From NCBI RefSeq assembly GCF_032334255.1, contig NZ_JAUHMF010000001.1, forward strand, positions 682,001-746,000: a stretch of 64,000 nucleotides of DNA, given 5' to 3'. The notes under the pieces were generated by a model. The model was not told where the DNA came from. It ran no database searches and was given only the letters and a program-made list of their open reading frames with translations. The stretch comes from Thermanaerothrix solaris (GTDB lineage Bacteria; Chloroflexota; Anaerolineae; Anaerolineales; Anaerolineaceae). Positions within the stretch are counted from its first letter, which is position 1. Each line of letters starts with the position of its first letter. Both the position numbers and the translations under genes were made by a program. Below are positions 16,586 to 24,637 of this stretch, piece by piece.

Positions 16586-19123
16586 TCAACCCTGCAGTGT
16601 GTTTAGAAACTCCGTAGATAATTTACGCACCTCAGCAGCCTTGGCACACGCCAGCGCTTTTTTGCTCAGCACCTGTGCGTCGCTTGACGCCATCGCTCGG
16701 ATCAGCGCTTTTACCTTGGGAATACCCGCGGGGTTAATACTTAATTCGTCCACACCCAATCCCACCAAAATTGGCACGGCTTCGGGTTCACCAGCCAATT
16801 CACCGCAAACACCAACCCATTTGCCCGCTGCGTGCGCTGCTTGTACCACCTCCTCGATTAATCGCAACACTGCCGGATGAAGCGCATCCGCCAGATAAGC
16901 CAAACGAGGGTTTCCGCGCTCAGCCGCCAGGGTATATTGGGTGAGATCATTGGTGCCGATGCTGAAAAAATCCACCACAGGCGCCAGGGCATCCGCCTTT
17001 ATCGCCGCCGAGGGGATTTCAACCATAATCCCGGTATCAATCGGCCAGGCATGTGCAATCCCCTCTTGCGCCAATTCGTTATGAACCTGCGCGAGAAATT
17101 CACGCGCTTGCTCCACCTCTTCCAAACTGGCTACCATAGGGAACATAATCCTCAAGGGCGTTATAGCGCCTGCGCGCAGAATTGCGCGTAACTGGGTTCG
17201 GAATAAGTCGGGTTGCTGGAGCGATAAACGCAATGCTCGGACCCCTAGGAAGGGATTAGCTTCAGGCTCCATTGGAATATACGGTAAGGGCTTATCCCCT
17301 CCCACATCAAGCGTACGCACAATAACTGGTTTACCTTTCAGCGCAAGCCCAATATCCCGAATGGCTTGAAATTGTTCCTCTTCTGAGGGGGGCGTTTGTC
17401 GGGTTAGAAAAAGGAACTCGGTGCGAAGTAAGCCAACTCCCTCAGCCCCGTTTTTAGCCGCCAGTTGGGCGTCGGCAAGATTACCCGCGTTTGCTACCAC
17501 TTCTATCCGCAAACCATCGCGGGTCATGGCGGGTTGCAGGCTGGTCTCTTGAAGCTTCTGACGTTCCTCAAGCCAACGTTTGCGCTTAGTCTCCAATTCG
17601 CGCTGCACTTCCTCAGCGGGCTCAACCCAAACGCGCCCTTGAAAACCATCTAAACCCAAGAGGGTGTTTTGCCGCAAGCGCTTAATCGTTGGTGACAAAC
17701 CGGTGACCGCAGGAATCCCCAGCGAACGGGCCAATATGGCACTGTGTGAGGTGGGTCCCCCGCTCAGTGTAACAATCCCCTGGATGTGCTCAAGATCCAA
17801 TTGAGCAGTTTCTGTGGGAGTCAACTCATCGGCAACAAGGATGACCGGATGCTCAAAGATCACTTTCTCGTGGATTTCTCCGGAAAGCGCACGCAACACT
17901 TGATTTCCCACATCCTGCACATCCAGGGCGCGCTGGCGCAGATAAGGATCTTCCAAACGCTGATACTGAGCCACCACAGCCTCAACACTGCTTTTCCAAG
18001 CCCGTGCCGCGTTATAACGCTGATCAAAAATCAACTGCCGCGCTGGTTGTAACAAATCGGGGTCATCTAGTAAAAGGACATGGGCCTCGAATATCGCCGC
18101 TTCTTCCGCACCAACGCGCGCTAGCATTTCCTTATGGCGCATTTGGATGGCGTGCCGAACTTTCCCTATTGCCTCCTGTAATCGTTTCCATTCGGCTTCG
18201 GGATCAGCAGCATCCTCGGTGGGTATTACCGGTGGCAAAGATTCATAGTGGTAGAGCGGGGCAACAGCCACCCCATCCGAAACCGGAAGCCCCACTAAAA
18301 TCCCGTGGCCTTCTTGGGCAACGGCTTCGCCTTCTGGCACTTTCGGCGGCATAGAAATCGCCTTCGGTTCAGCGAGAACGCCAGCCGGCTCACCAAAGCG
18401 TTCCTCGACTAACCTGCGTAATGCCTCCAGCGCCTCGGTGGCCTGTTTACCCCGCGCCATGATGCGAATGCGATGATCCCGCAGTGCTCCCAGCGTTGCT
18501 AATGCATTAAGGCTTTTGGCCGAAACGGGGCCTTTTTGGTTGGTTAGATTGGTGACCAGAATTTCAGCATCAAACTTTGAAGCTAGTTGAACAAACCGCG
18601 CTGCAGGACGGGCATGGAGACCGTGGGCGTTTTTGAGCACAACTTCAACCTGTTGATAGTCCTGCCCCTCTTGGGTGGGGGTAATCGTTTCAGCAGGTGG
18701 TATAGCCTCAGGGCCTCCTTCGAGTTGCTCGGCTTTGGGCTGCAGGGCACGGTGAGCTTCCTGGCACACGGTCTCGATGTCACTGCCTAAGCTGGCCTGG
18801 ACACCTGCAGCAATTCCTCCTTCGACAAGTGGGCCGGGGCAAAAACGCACCCGCTGACGTACCTCAGGGGGGATTAATTCCAAAGCCATCTCCGCACTCA
18901 GGATAGCACTCCCCAGATCCATTAGCACCAGGATGCCATCCGGGCTATCCACCTCGGTGATCACGCGCGCAATGTCGGTGGCATCGGTGCCGAACTCATT
19001 ATGATCAGGTCCGGCACCTGCGGCAACGCCAATTTTCAGCGTCTCCCCCGCCATTTGCCGAATTAAGCCCTCTAACGACTCGGCCAACGCCTTGCTATGT
19101 GAGACCAATACCAGGCTTACCAT
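16586..19123 (-). CDS. dhaM: DhaM-HPr-Enzyme I fusion: complete PEP phosphoryl-transfer chain for DHA kinase
   Basis: An 845-residue fusion. Residues 1-125 are the mannose-type EIIA domain of DhaM with phospho-His9 (VSHSKALAE). A Glu/Pro-rich linker follows. Residues 157-245 are HPr with His170 (GLHARPAA). Residues 275-845 are full Enzyme I: His460 in LSGGPTSHSAI, LLRTEFLFL, GTNDLTQYTLA (723-733) and the catalytic Cys773 in CGELAGEPEA. The E. coli DhaM of ~470 residues carries only a truncated EI and needs a separate EI. Here every step from PEP to DhaL-ADP is in one chain. The first in-frame ATG with native sequence is 19123; an upstream extension to 19198 overlaps the SdhD-like gene and is not native. 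It is the last gene of the glpA-sdhBCD-like operon. Confidence 0.93.
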   Translation of the reverse strand: MVSLVLVSHSKALAESLEGLIRQMAGETLKIGVAAGAGPDHNEFGTDATDIARVITEVDSPDGILVLMDLGSAILSAEMALELIPPEVRQRVRFCPGPLVEGGIAAGVQASLGSDIETVCQEAHRALQPKAEQLEGGPEAIPPAETITPTQEGQDYQQVEVVLKNAHGLHARPAARFVQLASKFDAEILVTNLTNQKGPVSAKSLNALATLGALRDHRIRIMARGKQATEALEALRRLVEERFGEPAGVLAEPKAISMPPKVPEGEAVAQEGHGILVGLPVSDGVAVAPLYHYESLPPVIPTEDAADPEAEWKRLQEAIGKVRHAIQMRHKEMLARVGAEEAAIFEAHVLLLDDPDLLQPARQLIFDQRYNAARAWKSSVEAVVAQYQRLEDPYLRQRALDVQDVGNQVLRALSGEIHEKVIFEHPVILVADELTPTETAQLDLEHIQGIVTLSGGPTSHSAILARSLGIPAVTGLSPTIKRLRQNTLLGLDGFQGRVWVEPAEEVQRELETKRKRWLEERQKLQETSLQPAMTRDGLRIEVVANAGNLADAQLAAKNGAEGVGLLRTEFLFLTRQTPPSEEEQFQAIRDIGLALKGKPVIVRTLDVGGDKPLPYIPMEPEANPFLGVRALRLSLQQPDLFRTQLRAILRAGAITPLRIMFPMVASLEEVEQAREFLAQVHNELAQEGIAHAWPIDTGIMVEIPSAAIKADALAPVVDFFSIGTNDLTQYTLAAERGNPRLAYLADALHPAVLRLIEEVVQAAHAAGKWVGVCGELAGEPEAVPILVGLGVDELSINPAGIPKVKALIRAMASSDAQVLSKKALACAKAAEVRKLSTEFLNTLQG

Positions 19124-19133
19124 ATGAGGTGCT

Positions 19134-19511
19134 CTAAGCCCCCCAGTTAATAACTGCAAATAATAACCAAATCCCGTAGCCCGTAGCCACCAACCCAATG
19201 AGGACTAACAATGCGTCGATGATACGCATCACGGCCTTCTTGGGGTTCAAATCCAGTAGAATACTGCGGGTACCGATTAAAGAATGGGATACCACAAAAA
19301 CCAGGAAGAACCCCTCCATTATAGGCACAATGGGGTAGTTGCGATAATAAGCCACGACCTCCGCGTGTGAGAGCAATCCTTCAGGCGCCAGATAGTGATT
19401 GACCAGAAAATGGATAAACAGAATCACCACAATCAATAAACCGGACACAATCTTAATAAACCACAAAAGATAACTTTCACCGGCTTTGGGTTGGGAAATT
19501 GTATTTTGCAT
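19134..19511 (-). CDS. SdhD-like membrane anchor subunit
   Basis: A 125-residue protein with three membrane helices (about residues 16-38, 63-80 and 95-120). VVSHSLIGTRSILLDLNP (74-91) is the SdhD heme-ligand segment; His76 is the likely axial ligand to heme b, and His34/His39 lie in helix 1. In succinate dehydrogenase this subunit anchors the Fe-S protein and forms the quinone site with SdhC. There is no SdhA in the cluster. The flavoprotein upstream is a glycerol-3-phosphate dehydrogenase, so the anchor probably serves that enzyme. GGAGG seven bases before the ATG sets the start. Confidence 0.82.
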   Translation of the reverse strand: MQNTISQPKAGESYLLWFIKIVSGLLIVVILFIHFLVNHYLAPEGLLSHAEVVAYYRNYPIVPIMEGFFLVFVVSHSLIGTRSILLDLNPKKAVMRIIDALLVLIGLVATGYGIWLLFAVINWGA

Positions 19512-19523
19512 AGCGCCTCCTCA

Positions 19524-19919
19524 TCAATGCGCTGCAATCATGCGCAGCCCAAAGATCAACGACCCCACGATGGTGAGCGTTAATACACCATAAAGCAACT
19601 GCTTTTGGGCATTGACACCTACCCCAAAACTGTTCAAAGCAATGCGTATCCCATTGAGGCCATGATAAAGCCCCCCAATAATCACCAGAATTTCACCAAA
19701 GAGGATCAGCGGCTGTTTGGCAAAAGCGATAAACGAATCATAAGCCTCTGGGCCTTGAGCCAATTTTCCTAACATCACCAAGTGAAGGTAAAGATACACG
19801 GTCAGCCCAATCGCCGATAAGCGGTTGAGGATGAACCCCCATCCACCAACCTTTCGCCCGCGTGGGTCAAACCAATCCCAAATGCCCCGGGTGTTGGGTT
19901 TCTTTTCCGGATTTTCCAT
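19524..19919 (-). CDS. SdhC-like cytochrome b556 subunit
   Basis: A 131-residue protein with three membrane helices. GFILNRLSAIGLTVYLYLHLVML (residues 28-50) is the SdhC helix-1 signature with its conserved Arg and Ser near the quinone site. LYHGLNGIRIALN (84-96) carries His86 at the SdhC heme b axial position. Together with the SdhD-like neighbour 12 bases downstream it would build a heme b, quinone-reducing anchor. The gene starts 21 bases after the Fe-S subunit stop. Assignment to a succinate dehydrogenase is unsafe because the flavin subunit of this operon is GlpA-like. Confidence 0.85.
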   Translation of the reverse strand: MENPEKKPNTRGIWDWFDPRGRKVGGWGFILNRLSAIGLTVYLYLHLVMLGKLAQGPEAYDSFIAFAKQPLILFGEILVIIGGLYHGLNGIRIALNSFGVGVNAQKQLLYGVLTLTIVGSLIFGLRMIAAH

Positions 19920-19940
19920 GTTGACTCTCCTCCTCTTGGA

Positions 19941-20687
19941 TTAGGCTGCTCCAAACCAACGTCGGATGCGTTGGGCCAAAACTTGTCGTCGCAAATCCAT
20001 GATCCGCCAACCCGGATCTACATTGGAAGGACAGACTGCCGTGCACTCATAAGCGCTATGGCAACGCCACACCCCATCCACGCAATCCACTATCGCAGTT
20101 AGATCCGGTGCACGATTAAGCCCTTGTAATTGAGCCGCCGCTAGAACGGCCGGTCCAAGGTATTCCTCAGCCGTACCGGCTATCGGACACGCACTGATGC
20201 ACAAACCACACTCAATGCAATCTGCCAAACGCAGATATTCCTTGCCATCATCCATGGGGACTTCACGTGGGGGCTTAATGCCCTCTCCTTCCAACGGTGC
20301 CATTGAAAGAGGATGAACCGCGGGCGCATGCACTTTATCCATCCCCACATATAGCCGGCTCATATCCACCACCAAATCGCTGATCACCGGAAAATTGCGC
20401 AACGGTTCAATCCGCAATGTGCCGCCGTTGGTGGTAACATCCCGAATACGGGTGATGCAGGTCAACTTTTCCACCCCGTTCACCCGCATACCACAGGCAC
20501 CACAGGTGGAATGATGACAGGCATGGGCAAAAACCAGCGAACGATCATGGAAAGCCCAGATACGTTCAACCCCATCAATCACATACTCATCTGGGCTGAC
20601 CTCAAGCGTAAACGTCTGATAATGGGGTTCTCCCTCCCCTTTCTTGCGATACACCACAAAATTTACCGTCCACTTTTCTTCGCTCAT
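19941..20687 (-). CDS. SdhB-like three-cluster iron-sulfur subunit
   Basis: A 248-residue iron-sulfur protein of the SdhB/FrdB family. The plant-type [2Fe-2S] domain has Cys57, Cys62, Cys65 and Cys77 (CHHSTCGACG). The C-terminal domain has CIECGLCISACP (Cys157/160/163/167) for [4Fe-4S], and CHSAYECTAVCPSNVDP (Cys209/215/219) matching the [3Fe-4S] and remaining [4Fe-4S] ligands of SdhB. EYLGPAVLAAAQ between them is a family signature. It should wire flavin electrons to the heme b/quinone anchor. The start at 20687 has GGAG eight bases upstream; the longer frame to 20726 is less likely. It follows the GlpA-type gene by 39 bases, in the place where enteric bacteria have glpB and glpC. Confidence 0.9.
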   Translation of the reverse strand: MSEEKWTVNFVVYRKKGEGEPHYQTFTLEVSPDEYVIDGVERIWAFHDRSLVFAHACHHSTCGACGMRVNGVEKLTCITRIRDVTTNGGTLRIEPLRNFPVISDLVVDMSRLYVGMDKVHAPAVHPLSMAPLEGEGIKPPREVPMDDGKEYLRLADCIECGLCISACPIAGTAEEYLGPAVLAAAQLQGLNRAPDLTAIVDCVDGVWRCHSAYECTAVCPSNVDPGWRIMDLRRQVLAQRIRRWFGAA

Positions 20688-20726
20688 AGGTGTGCTCCGG
20701 GCAAAGGTTTGGGTTAGTGCAGCCAA

Positions 20727-21890
20727 CTAATTGACGAAGAATTTACGATAGGATATCAGCGGTGTCTCCGCAGTAGTGCAAGGCGCATTGACACCAAGTT
20801 TCTTGCATACCAAATCCACTGTTTTCTCCGCCATCAGGCGCAAGGTGGTTGCCTTTCCGCCTGTAATAGTAACCAATCCTTCAACGTTGTCGGTCTCTTT
20901 GTGATCATAGGCTTTGAAGGTACGTGAAATGCTTCGGCCGGGTGCACCGCTCCCAATCAATGGACGAGTAGCCATGTAAGCCCCTCGCTCCTTGGTCTGG
21001 CGAAGGGCAGGGATCAATTCCGAACCGCGCTCGATCATCAAGGCCACATGATCCGGTAGCACAGGGACATAGTCGGGGTCTTCGATCGAGAACGACGTGG
21101 TTCCAACGACCATCATCCGCCGCTGCGGTAGCACAATATCGCCATCGCCGGGTTTATTCAAACGGTTGATAGCCCGTTGGGTTAGACGTTTATCATAAGC
21201 AACCATGACCCCCGGCGTTGGGGCAATCGGTACCCGGATACCAGCCATGGAGGTAATTTGGCCCACCCATGCTCCGGTGGCATTGACCACGATATCCCCT
21301 TCAATCTCGAAGCGTTTATCCGCAGCCCGATTCCAAACCTTCACCCCCTTAATATTCCCCTGTCCATCGGTCAGTAAGTCCACCACATCGGTGTAGAGAT
21401 GGAAAACTGCGCCATTAGATTTCGCGGTTGCCGCAAAGGCTAATGCCAGGCGCAAGGGATCAAACGTTCCATCAGGCACGGTGAAGGCGGTTAGCAATTT
21501 GGGGTTCAGGTTGGGCTCAATCCGCAGGGCTTCCTTAGGCGTCAATTCTCGAATCGGGATTTTGCACTCCTCGCAGCCCTTAATAAACTTCTCGCGATAC
21601 TCCAAATCGCTTTCATCCACCGCGATGAAAAGACCGCCGTTTGGCTCAATAGCATCGGGGACAATCAAGCGCAAAATTTGATTCTCCTGGATACACTCAA
21701 TGGCTGACTCCTGATCATTCACCGCGTAGCGAGCCCCGGAGTGTAACAGACCATGGGTTCGTCCCGAGGTACCGTTGGCAATTGGCCCCCGTTCCACCAC
21801 CGTAACCCGAAACCCACGTAGGGCCAGATCATGGGCAATCGCTACGCCGGTAAACCCGGCACCTATGACGATCGCGTGATATTGGCTCAT
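20727..21890 (-). CDS. glpA: GlpA-type FAD-dependent glycerol-3-phosphate dehydrogenase
   Basis: A 387-residue DAO-fold flavoprotein. FAD-binding VIGAGFTGVAIA lies at residues 8-19. SGRTHGLLHSGARYAVND (42-59) is the hallmark of anaerobic GlpA. VNATGAWVGQITSMAG and ITGGKATTLRLMAE follow the family. It oxidises glycerol-3-phosphate to DHAP. Enteric GlpA (~540 residues) has an extra C-terminal Cys-rich domain and works with GlpB and GlpC. This protein lacks that extension, and the next three genes are SdhB-, SdhC- and SdhD-like. I therefore infer a G3P:quinone oxidoreductase with an Sdh-type electron module. GGAG upstream supports ATG 21890. Confidence 0.9.
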   Translation of the reverse strand: MSQYHAIVIGAGFTGVAIAHDLALRGFRVTVVERGPIANGTSGRTHGLLHSGARYAVNDQESAIECIQENQILRLIVPDAIEPNGGLFIAVDESDLEYREKFIKGCEECKIPIRELTPKEALRIEPNLNPKLLTAFTVPDGTFDPLRLALAFAATAKSNGAVFHLYTDVVDLLTDGQGNIKGVKVWNRAADKRFEIEGDIVVNATGAWVGQITSMAGIRVPIAPTPGVMVAYDKRLTQRAINRLNKPGDGDIVLPQRRMMVVGTTSFSIEDPDYVPVLPDHVALMIERGSELIPALRQTKERGAYMATRPLIGSGAPGRSISRTFKAYDHKETDNVEGLVTITGGKATTLRLMAEKTVDLVCKKLGVNAPCTTAETPLISYRKFFVN

Positions 21891-21956
21891 AGAAACGCTC
21901 CTATCCTGGGTTAAAGTTCCTTGTTAAAAACTCATCTCATCCATGAATCCTGATCA

Positions 21957-22202
21957 CTAGCGGCGGAAGAGACGATGAATCAACAAGAATAACAAAAACA
22001 CGATCCATATACTGCCGCCAAATACCAAACCCCATAATAAACTCTCACCCAAAGGTTTTGAATAAGAACCCTGCCAGGTTACCCATGCCACCATCAAGAC
22101 ACTTACCACAGCCATGGTAATAATTGCACTTTTCATAGATAGCCAAGGTTGACCGGTAGCAAAAGGATCCGATTCGACCTGGCGTTTTTTCTTTTTGCTC
22201 AT
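21957..22202 (-). CDS. Small two-TM protein in the glycerol cluster, unknown function
   Basis: An 81-residue protein. A lysine-rich start (SKKKKRQVES) suggests a cytoplasmic N-terminus. Two hydrophobic helices at about residues 24-43 and 54-76 are joined by a short loop (QGSYSKPLGES), and the end is RRLFRR-like and basic. I do not recognise a family. It lies between glpK and glpA, 66 bases before glpA and in the same direction, so it may be an accessory subunit of the membrane complex, or simply a neighbour. The AT-rich DNA just upstream could hold a promoter, but no good box pair is evident. Confidence 0.65.
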   Translation of the reverse strand: MSKKKKRQVESDPFATGQPWLSMKSAIITMAVVSVLMVAWVTWQGSYSKPLGESLLWGLVFGGSIWIVFLLFLLIHRLFRR

Positions 22203-22354
22203 TAGGCACCATCCGACTATCTGTGAATTTTATCATTATTTAACATTGCAACTTCAAAAAATCACCCGCTTTAGAGGCATACAAAGAGCGGTTTACGGTC
22301 AATCCGGCGCCCTGCCCTCTTGACCCCACCGCCCTACACCTTATGATCACAGGT

Positions 22355-22381
22355 TTGGGGGCAGGGAAACCCTGCCCCCAA
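22355..22381 (-). terminator. Strong hairpin downstream of glpK without U run
   Basis: TTGGGGGCAGGG (22355-22366) and CCCTGCCCCCAA (22370-22381) form a perfect 12-bp stem with a 3-base loop, 17 bases beyond the glpK stop. The minus-strand sequence that follows (ACCTGTGATC) has no U run. It may therefore be a 3'-end stabiliser or processing site and not a true intrinsic terminator. Confidence 0.55.
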
Positions 22382-22397
22382 CCAACATCAAATGAGA

Positions 22398-23894
22398 TTA
22401 TTCGACCCACCCAAAGGTGCGCTGGACGGCTTTCTTCCAACCGGCATAGAGCCGTTCGCGTTCTTCAGGGCTCATCTGCGGATTCCAGACCTTGTCCACC
22501 TGCCAGTTCGCGCGCAATTCATCGAAGTTGGTCCAGAACCCAACCGCCATACCCGCCGCATACGCTGCACCAAGGGAAGTGGTTTCAGCGACCTTCGGGC
22601 GAATGACGGGCACACCCAGGATATCCGCCTGGAACTGCATCAGCAACTCGTTGTAGACCATACCACCATCCACCTTGAGGGCAGTTAGCGGCACGCCAGA
22701 GTCGGCGTTCATCGCGTCCAACACCTCACGGGTCTGGTAAGCCGTGGCCTCCAACGCAGCCCGAGCAATGTGACCGCGGTTGATGTAGCGGGTCAGGCCC
22801 ACAATCACGCCGCGGGCATCGCTGCGCCAATAGGGCGCGAAGAGGCCAGAGAACGCCGGCACGAAGTAAATGCCACCATTGTCCTCCACGGTGCGGGCTA
22901 ACGCTTCTACATCCTTTGAGGACTCGATCATCTTCAGGTTATCGCGCAGCCACTGTACCAAGGCTCCGGTGATGGCAATCGAGCCTTCCAACGCATAAAC
23001 CGCCGGCTGATTGCCGATCTTGTAGGCTAGCGTGGTTAGCAAACCGCTCTTGCTGGGCACGGGGCGGGTGCCGGTGTTCAACAGCATGAAGCAGCCGGTG
23101 CCATAGGTGTTCTTGGCTTCGCCAGGGCTATAGCAGGCCTGACCGAAGAGCGCTGCTTGCTGGTCACCCAAGTCACCTGCGACCGGGATGCCCTCGAGCA
23201 AGCCCTTGGCATACCCGTAAACTTCGGAAGATGGGCGAATCGCCGGCAGCATCGCGCGTGGGATGCCCAGGATTCCCAGGATTTCATCATCCCAATCCAG
23301 GGTCTCCAGGTTCATTAACATGGTGCGCGAGGCGTTAGAAACATCTGTTACATGCACACCACCCTTCGGACCACCGGTCAGGTTCCAGATCACCCAGGTA
23401 TCAATGTTTCCAAAGATGACCTCACCTTTCTCGGCTTTCTCGCGAACACCCGGTACATTATCCAAGATCCATTTGATCTTGGGGCCCGAGAAATAGGTGG
23501 CTAGCGGTAGACCGGTCTTGGGGCGGAAGCGATCCTGGCCACCATCGGCTGCCAACTCGTTGCAGATCTTATCAGTGCGGGTGTCCTGCCATACGATTGC
23601 GTTATACACCGGTTTTCCGGTCGCTTTTTCCCACACGATGGTGGTTTCGCGCTGATTGGTCACGCCAACTGCAGCAATGTCCTTAGGATCTACACCGCTC
23701 TTGCGCAGCGCCCCTTCAATGACTTCCTGAGTGCGCGTCCAGATTTCCATCGGGTCGTGTTCGACCCAACCCGGCTTGGGGTAAATCTGCTCATGTTCTT
23801 TCTGATCAACACCTACCACGTTGCCGCTGTGGTCGAAGATCATGAAGCGAGTACTGGTCGTACCCTGATCAATCGCGGCAGCATACTTGGCCAT
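22398..23894 (-). CDS. glpK: Glycerol kinase
   Basis: A 498-residue FGGY-family kinase, the normal GlpK length. The ATP phosphate-binding DQGTTSTRFMIFD is at residues 9-21. GVTNQRETTIVWEKATGKPVYNAIVWQDTR-type segments (NQRET near 80) and YGTGCFMLLNTG and DGGMVYNELLMQFQADIL follow GlpK. It phosphorylates glycerol at C3 with ATP to give sn-glycerol-3-phosphate, the substrate of the GlpA-type enzyme encoded downstream. In PTS-containing Gram-positives GlpK is activated by HPr phosphorylation at a conserved His; whether the HPr domain of the DhaM fusion does so here is untested. CAGGAGGTGTG precedes the ATG. It sits 43 bases after dhaL. Confidence 0.96.
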   Translation of the reverse strand: MAKYAAAIDQGTTSTRFMIFDHSGNVVGVDQKEHEQIYPKPGWVEHDPMEIWTRTQEVIEGALRKSGVDPKDIAAVGVTNQRETTIVWEKATGKPVYNAIVWQDTRTDKICNELAADGGQDRFRPKTGLPLATYFSGPKIKWILDNVPGVREKAEKGEVIFGNIDTWVIWNLTGGPKGGVHVTDVSNASRTMLMNLETLDWDDEILGILGIPRAMLPAIRPSSEVYGYAKGLLEGIPVAGDLGDQQAALFGQACYSPGEAKNTYGTGCFMLLNTGTRPVPSKSGLLTTLAYKIGNQPAVYALEGSIAITGALVQWLRDNLKMIESSKDVEALARTVEDNGGIYFVPAFSGLFAPYWRSDARGVIVGLTRYINRGHIARAALEATAYQTREVLDAMNADSGVPLTALKVDGGMVYNELLMQFQADILGVPVIRPKVAETTSLGAAYAAGMAVGFWTNFDELRANWQVDKVWNPQMSPEERERLYAGWKKAVQRTFGWVE

Positions 23895-23937
23895 ACCACA
23901 CCTCCTGAAGTTTTAGATTTGGGTTTGAGACAATTGT

Positions 23938-24573
23938 TTACGCGTCACGCCAGACTTCGGCGGCCGCTCGCAACATAAGATAGGATGAGGTTGCTCCTGG
24001 GTCCTGATGTCCTGCACTGCGCTCACCCAAATAACTGGCACGACCTTTGCGCGCAACAAGCGGTATTGTGGCTTTCATCCCTTCTTCGGCAGCCCGGGCA
24101 CAGCGATCCAGGGCCTCGCTTAAGTTATTGCCGTTATCGGCGGCCTGTTTGAGCGCATTCCAGGCTGGCACCAGAGCATCAATCATGGTCTTATCCCCCA
24201 GTTCGGCTTTCCCTCGGTTCTTGACCCCGGTGATACCCGCTTCCAGAGCGTTGACCCAGTCCTCTAGGGTTAACTCCATCTTACCCGTGGTCTTCATTCC
24301 AGCCTGGAGGAAAAACGTGCCGTAAAGCGGACCACCGGCGCCACCCACGGTAGCCAGCAGGGTCATTCCTACCGTTTTGAGGATCGTGCCTATGTCCTTA
24401 TCGGCAAGTTCTGGCATTTTATTCAACACCGCTTTGAAGCCGCGATCCATATTTGCCCCATGATCGGCATCACCGATAGCGGCATCCAGTTGGGTCAAAT
24501 AATCGCGATTCTCCGCCAGAAGATCAGCGTAACGCTTTATCCACTCCAACACTTTATCCCGAGTAATGACCAT
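23938..24573 (-). CDS. dhaL: Dihydroxyacetone kinase ADP-binding subunit DhaL
   Basis: A 211-residue all-helical DhaL subunit. The Mg-ADP-binding acidic cluster is intact: Asp30, Asp35, Asp37 and His38 in DAAIGDADHGANMDRGF. GGAGGPLYGTFFLQAG and DPGATSSYLML complete the nucleotide cap. In PTS-type DHA kinases DhaL keeps ADP permanently bound; DhaM rephosphorylates it and DhaL passes the phosphate to DHA held on DhaK. The presence of a DhaM domain in the cluster confirms this PTS-type arrangement over an ATP-dependent kinase. It follows dhaK with a hairpin between them. Confidence 0.95.
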   Translation of the reverse strand: MVITRDKVLEWIKRYADLLAENRDYLTQLDAAIGDADHGANMDRGFKAVLNKMPELADKDIGTILKTVGMTLLATVGGAGGPLYGTFFLQAGMKTTGKMELTLEDWVNALEAGITGVKNRGKAELGDKTMIDALVPAWNALKQAADNGNNLSEALDRCARAAEEGMKATIPLVARKGRASYLGERSAGHQDPGATSSYLMLRAAAEVWRDA

Positions 24574-24589
24574 ACGACGCTCCGTTATG

Positions 24590-24619
24590 GCCGGGGTTCA
24601 CGCATGGCAAAACCCCGGC
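24590..24619 (-). other. Intercistronic hairpin between dhaK and dhaL
   Basis: GCCGGGGTT (24590-24598) and AACCCCGGC (24611-24619) form a perfect 9-bp stem in the 64-base gap. There is no U run on the minus strand. It may shape relative dhaK and dhaL mRNA levels. Confidence 0.55.
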
Positions 24620-24637
24620 AAGTCTTGATGGTAGAAA

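Noticed and set aside
19134..20687. Ordinary succinate dehydrogenase operon
   Set aside because: There is no sdhA; the only flavoprotein in the operon is GlpA-like and the genes lie inside a glycerol cluster. An unlinked SdhA cannot be excluded.
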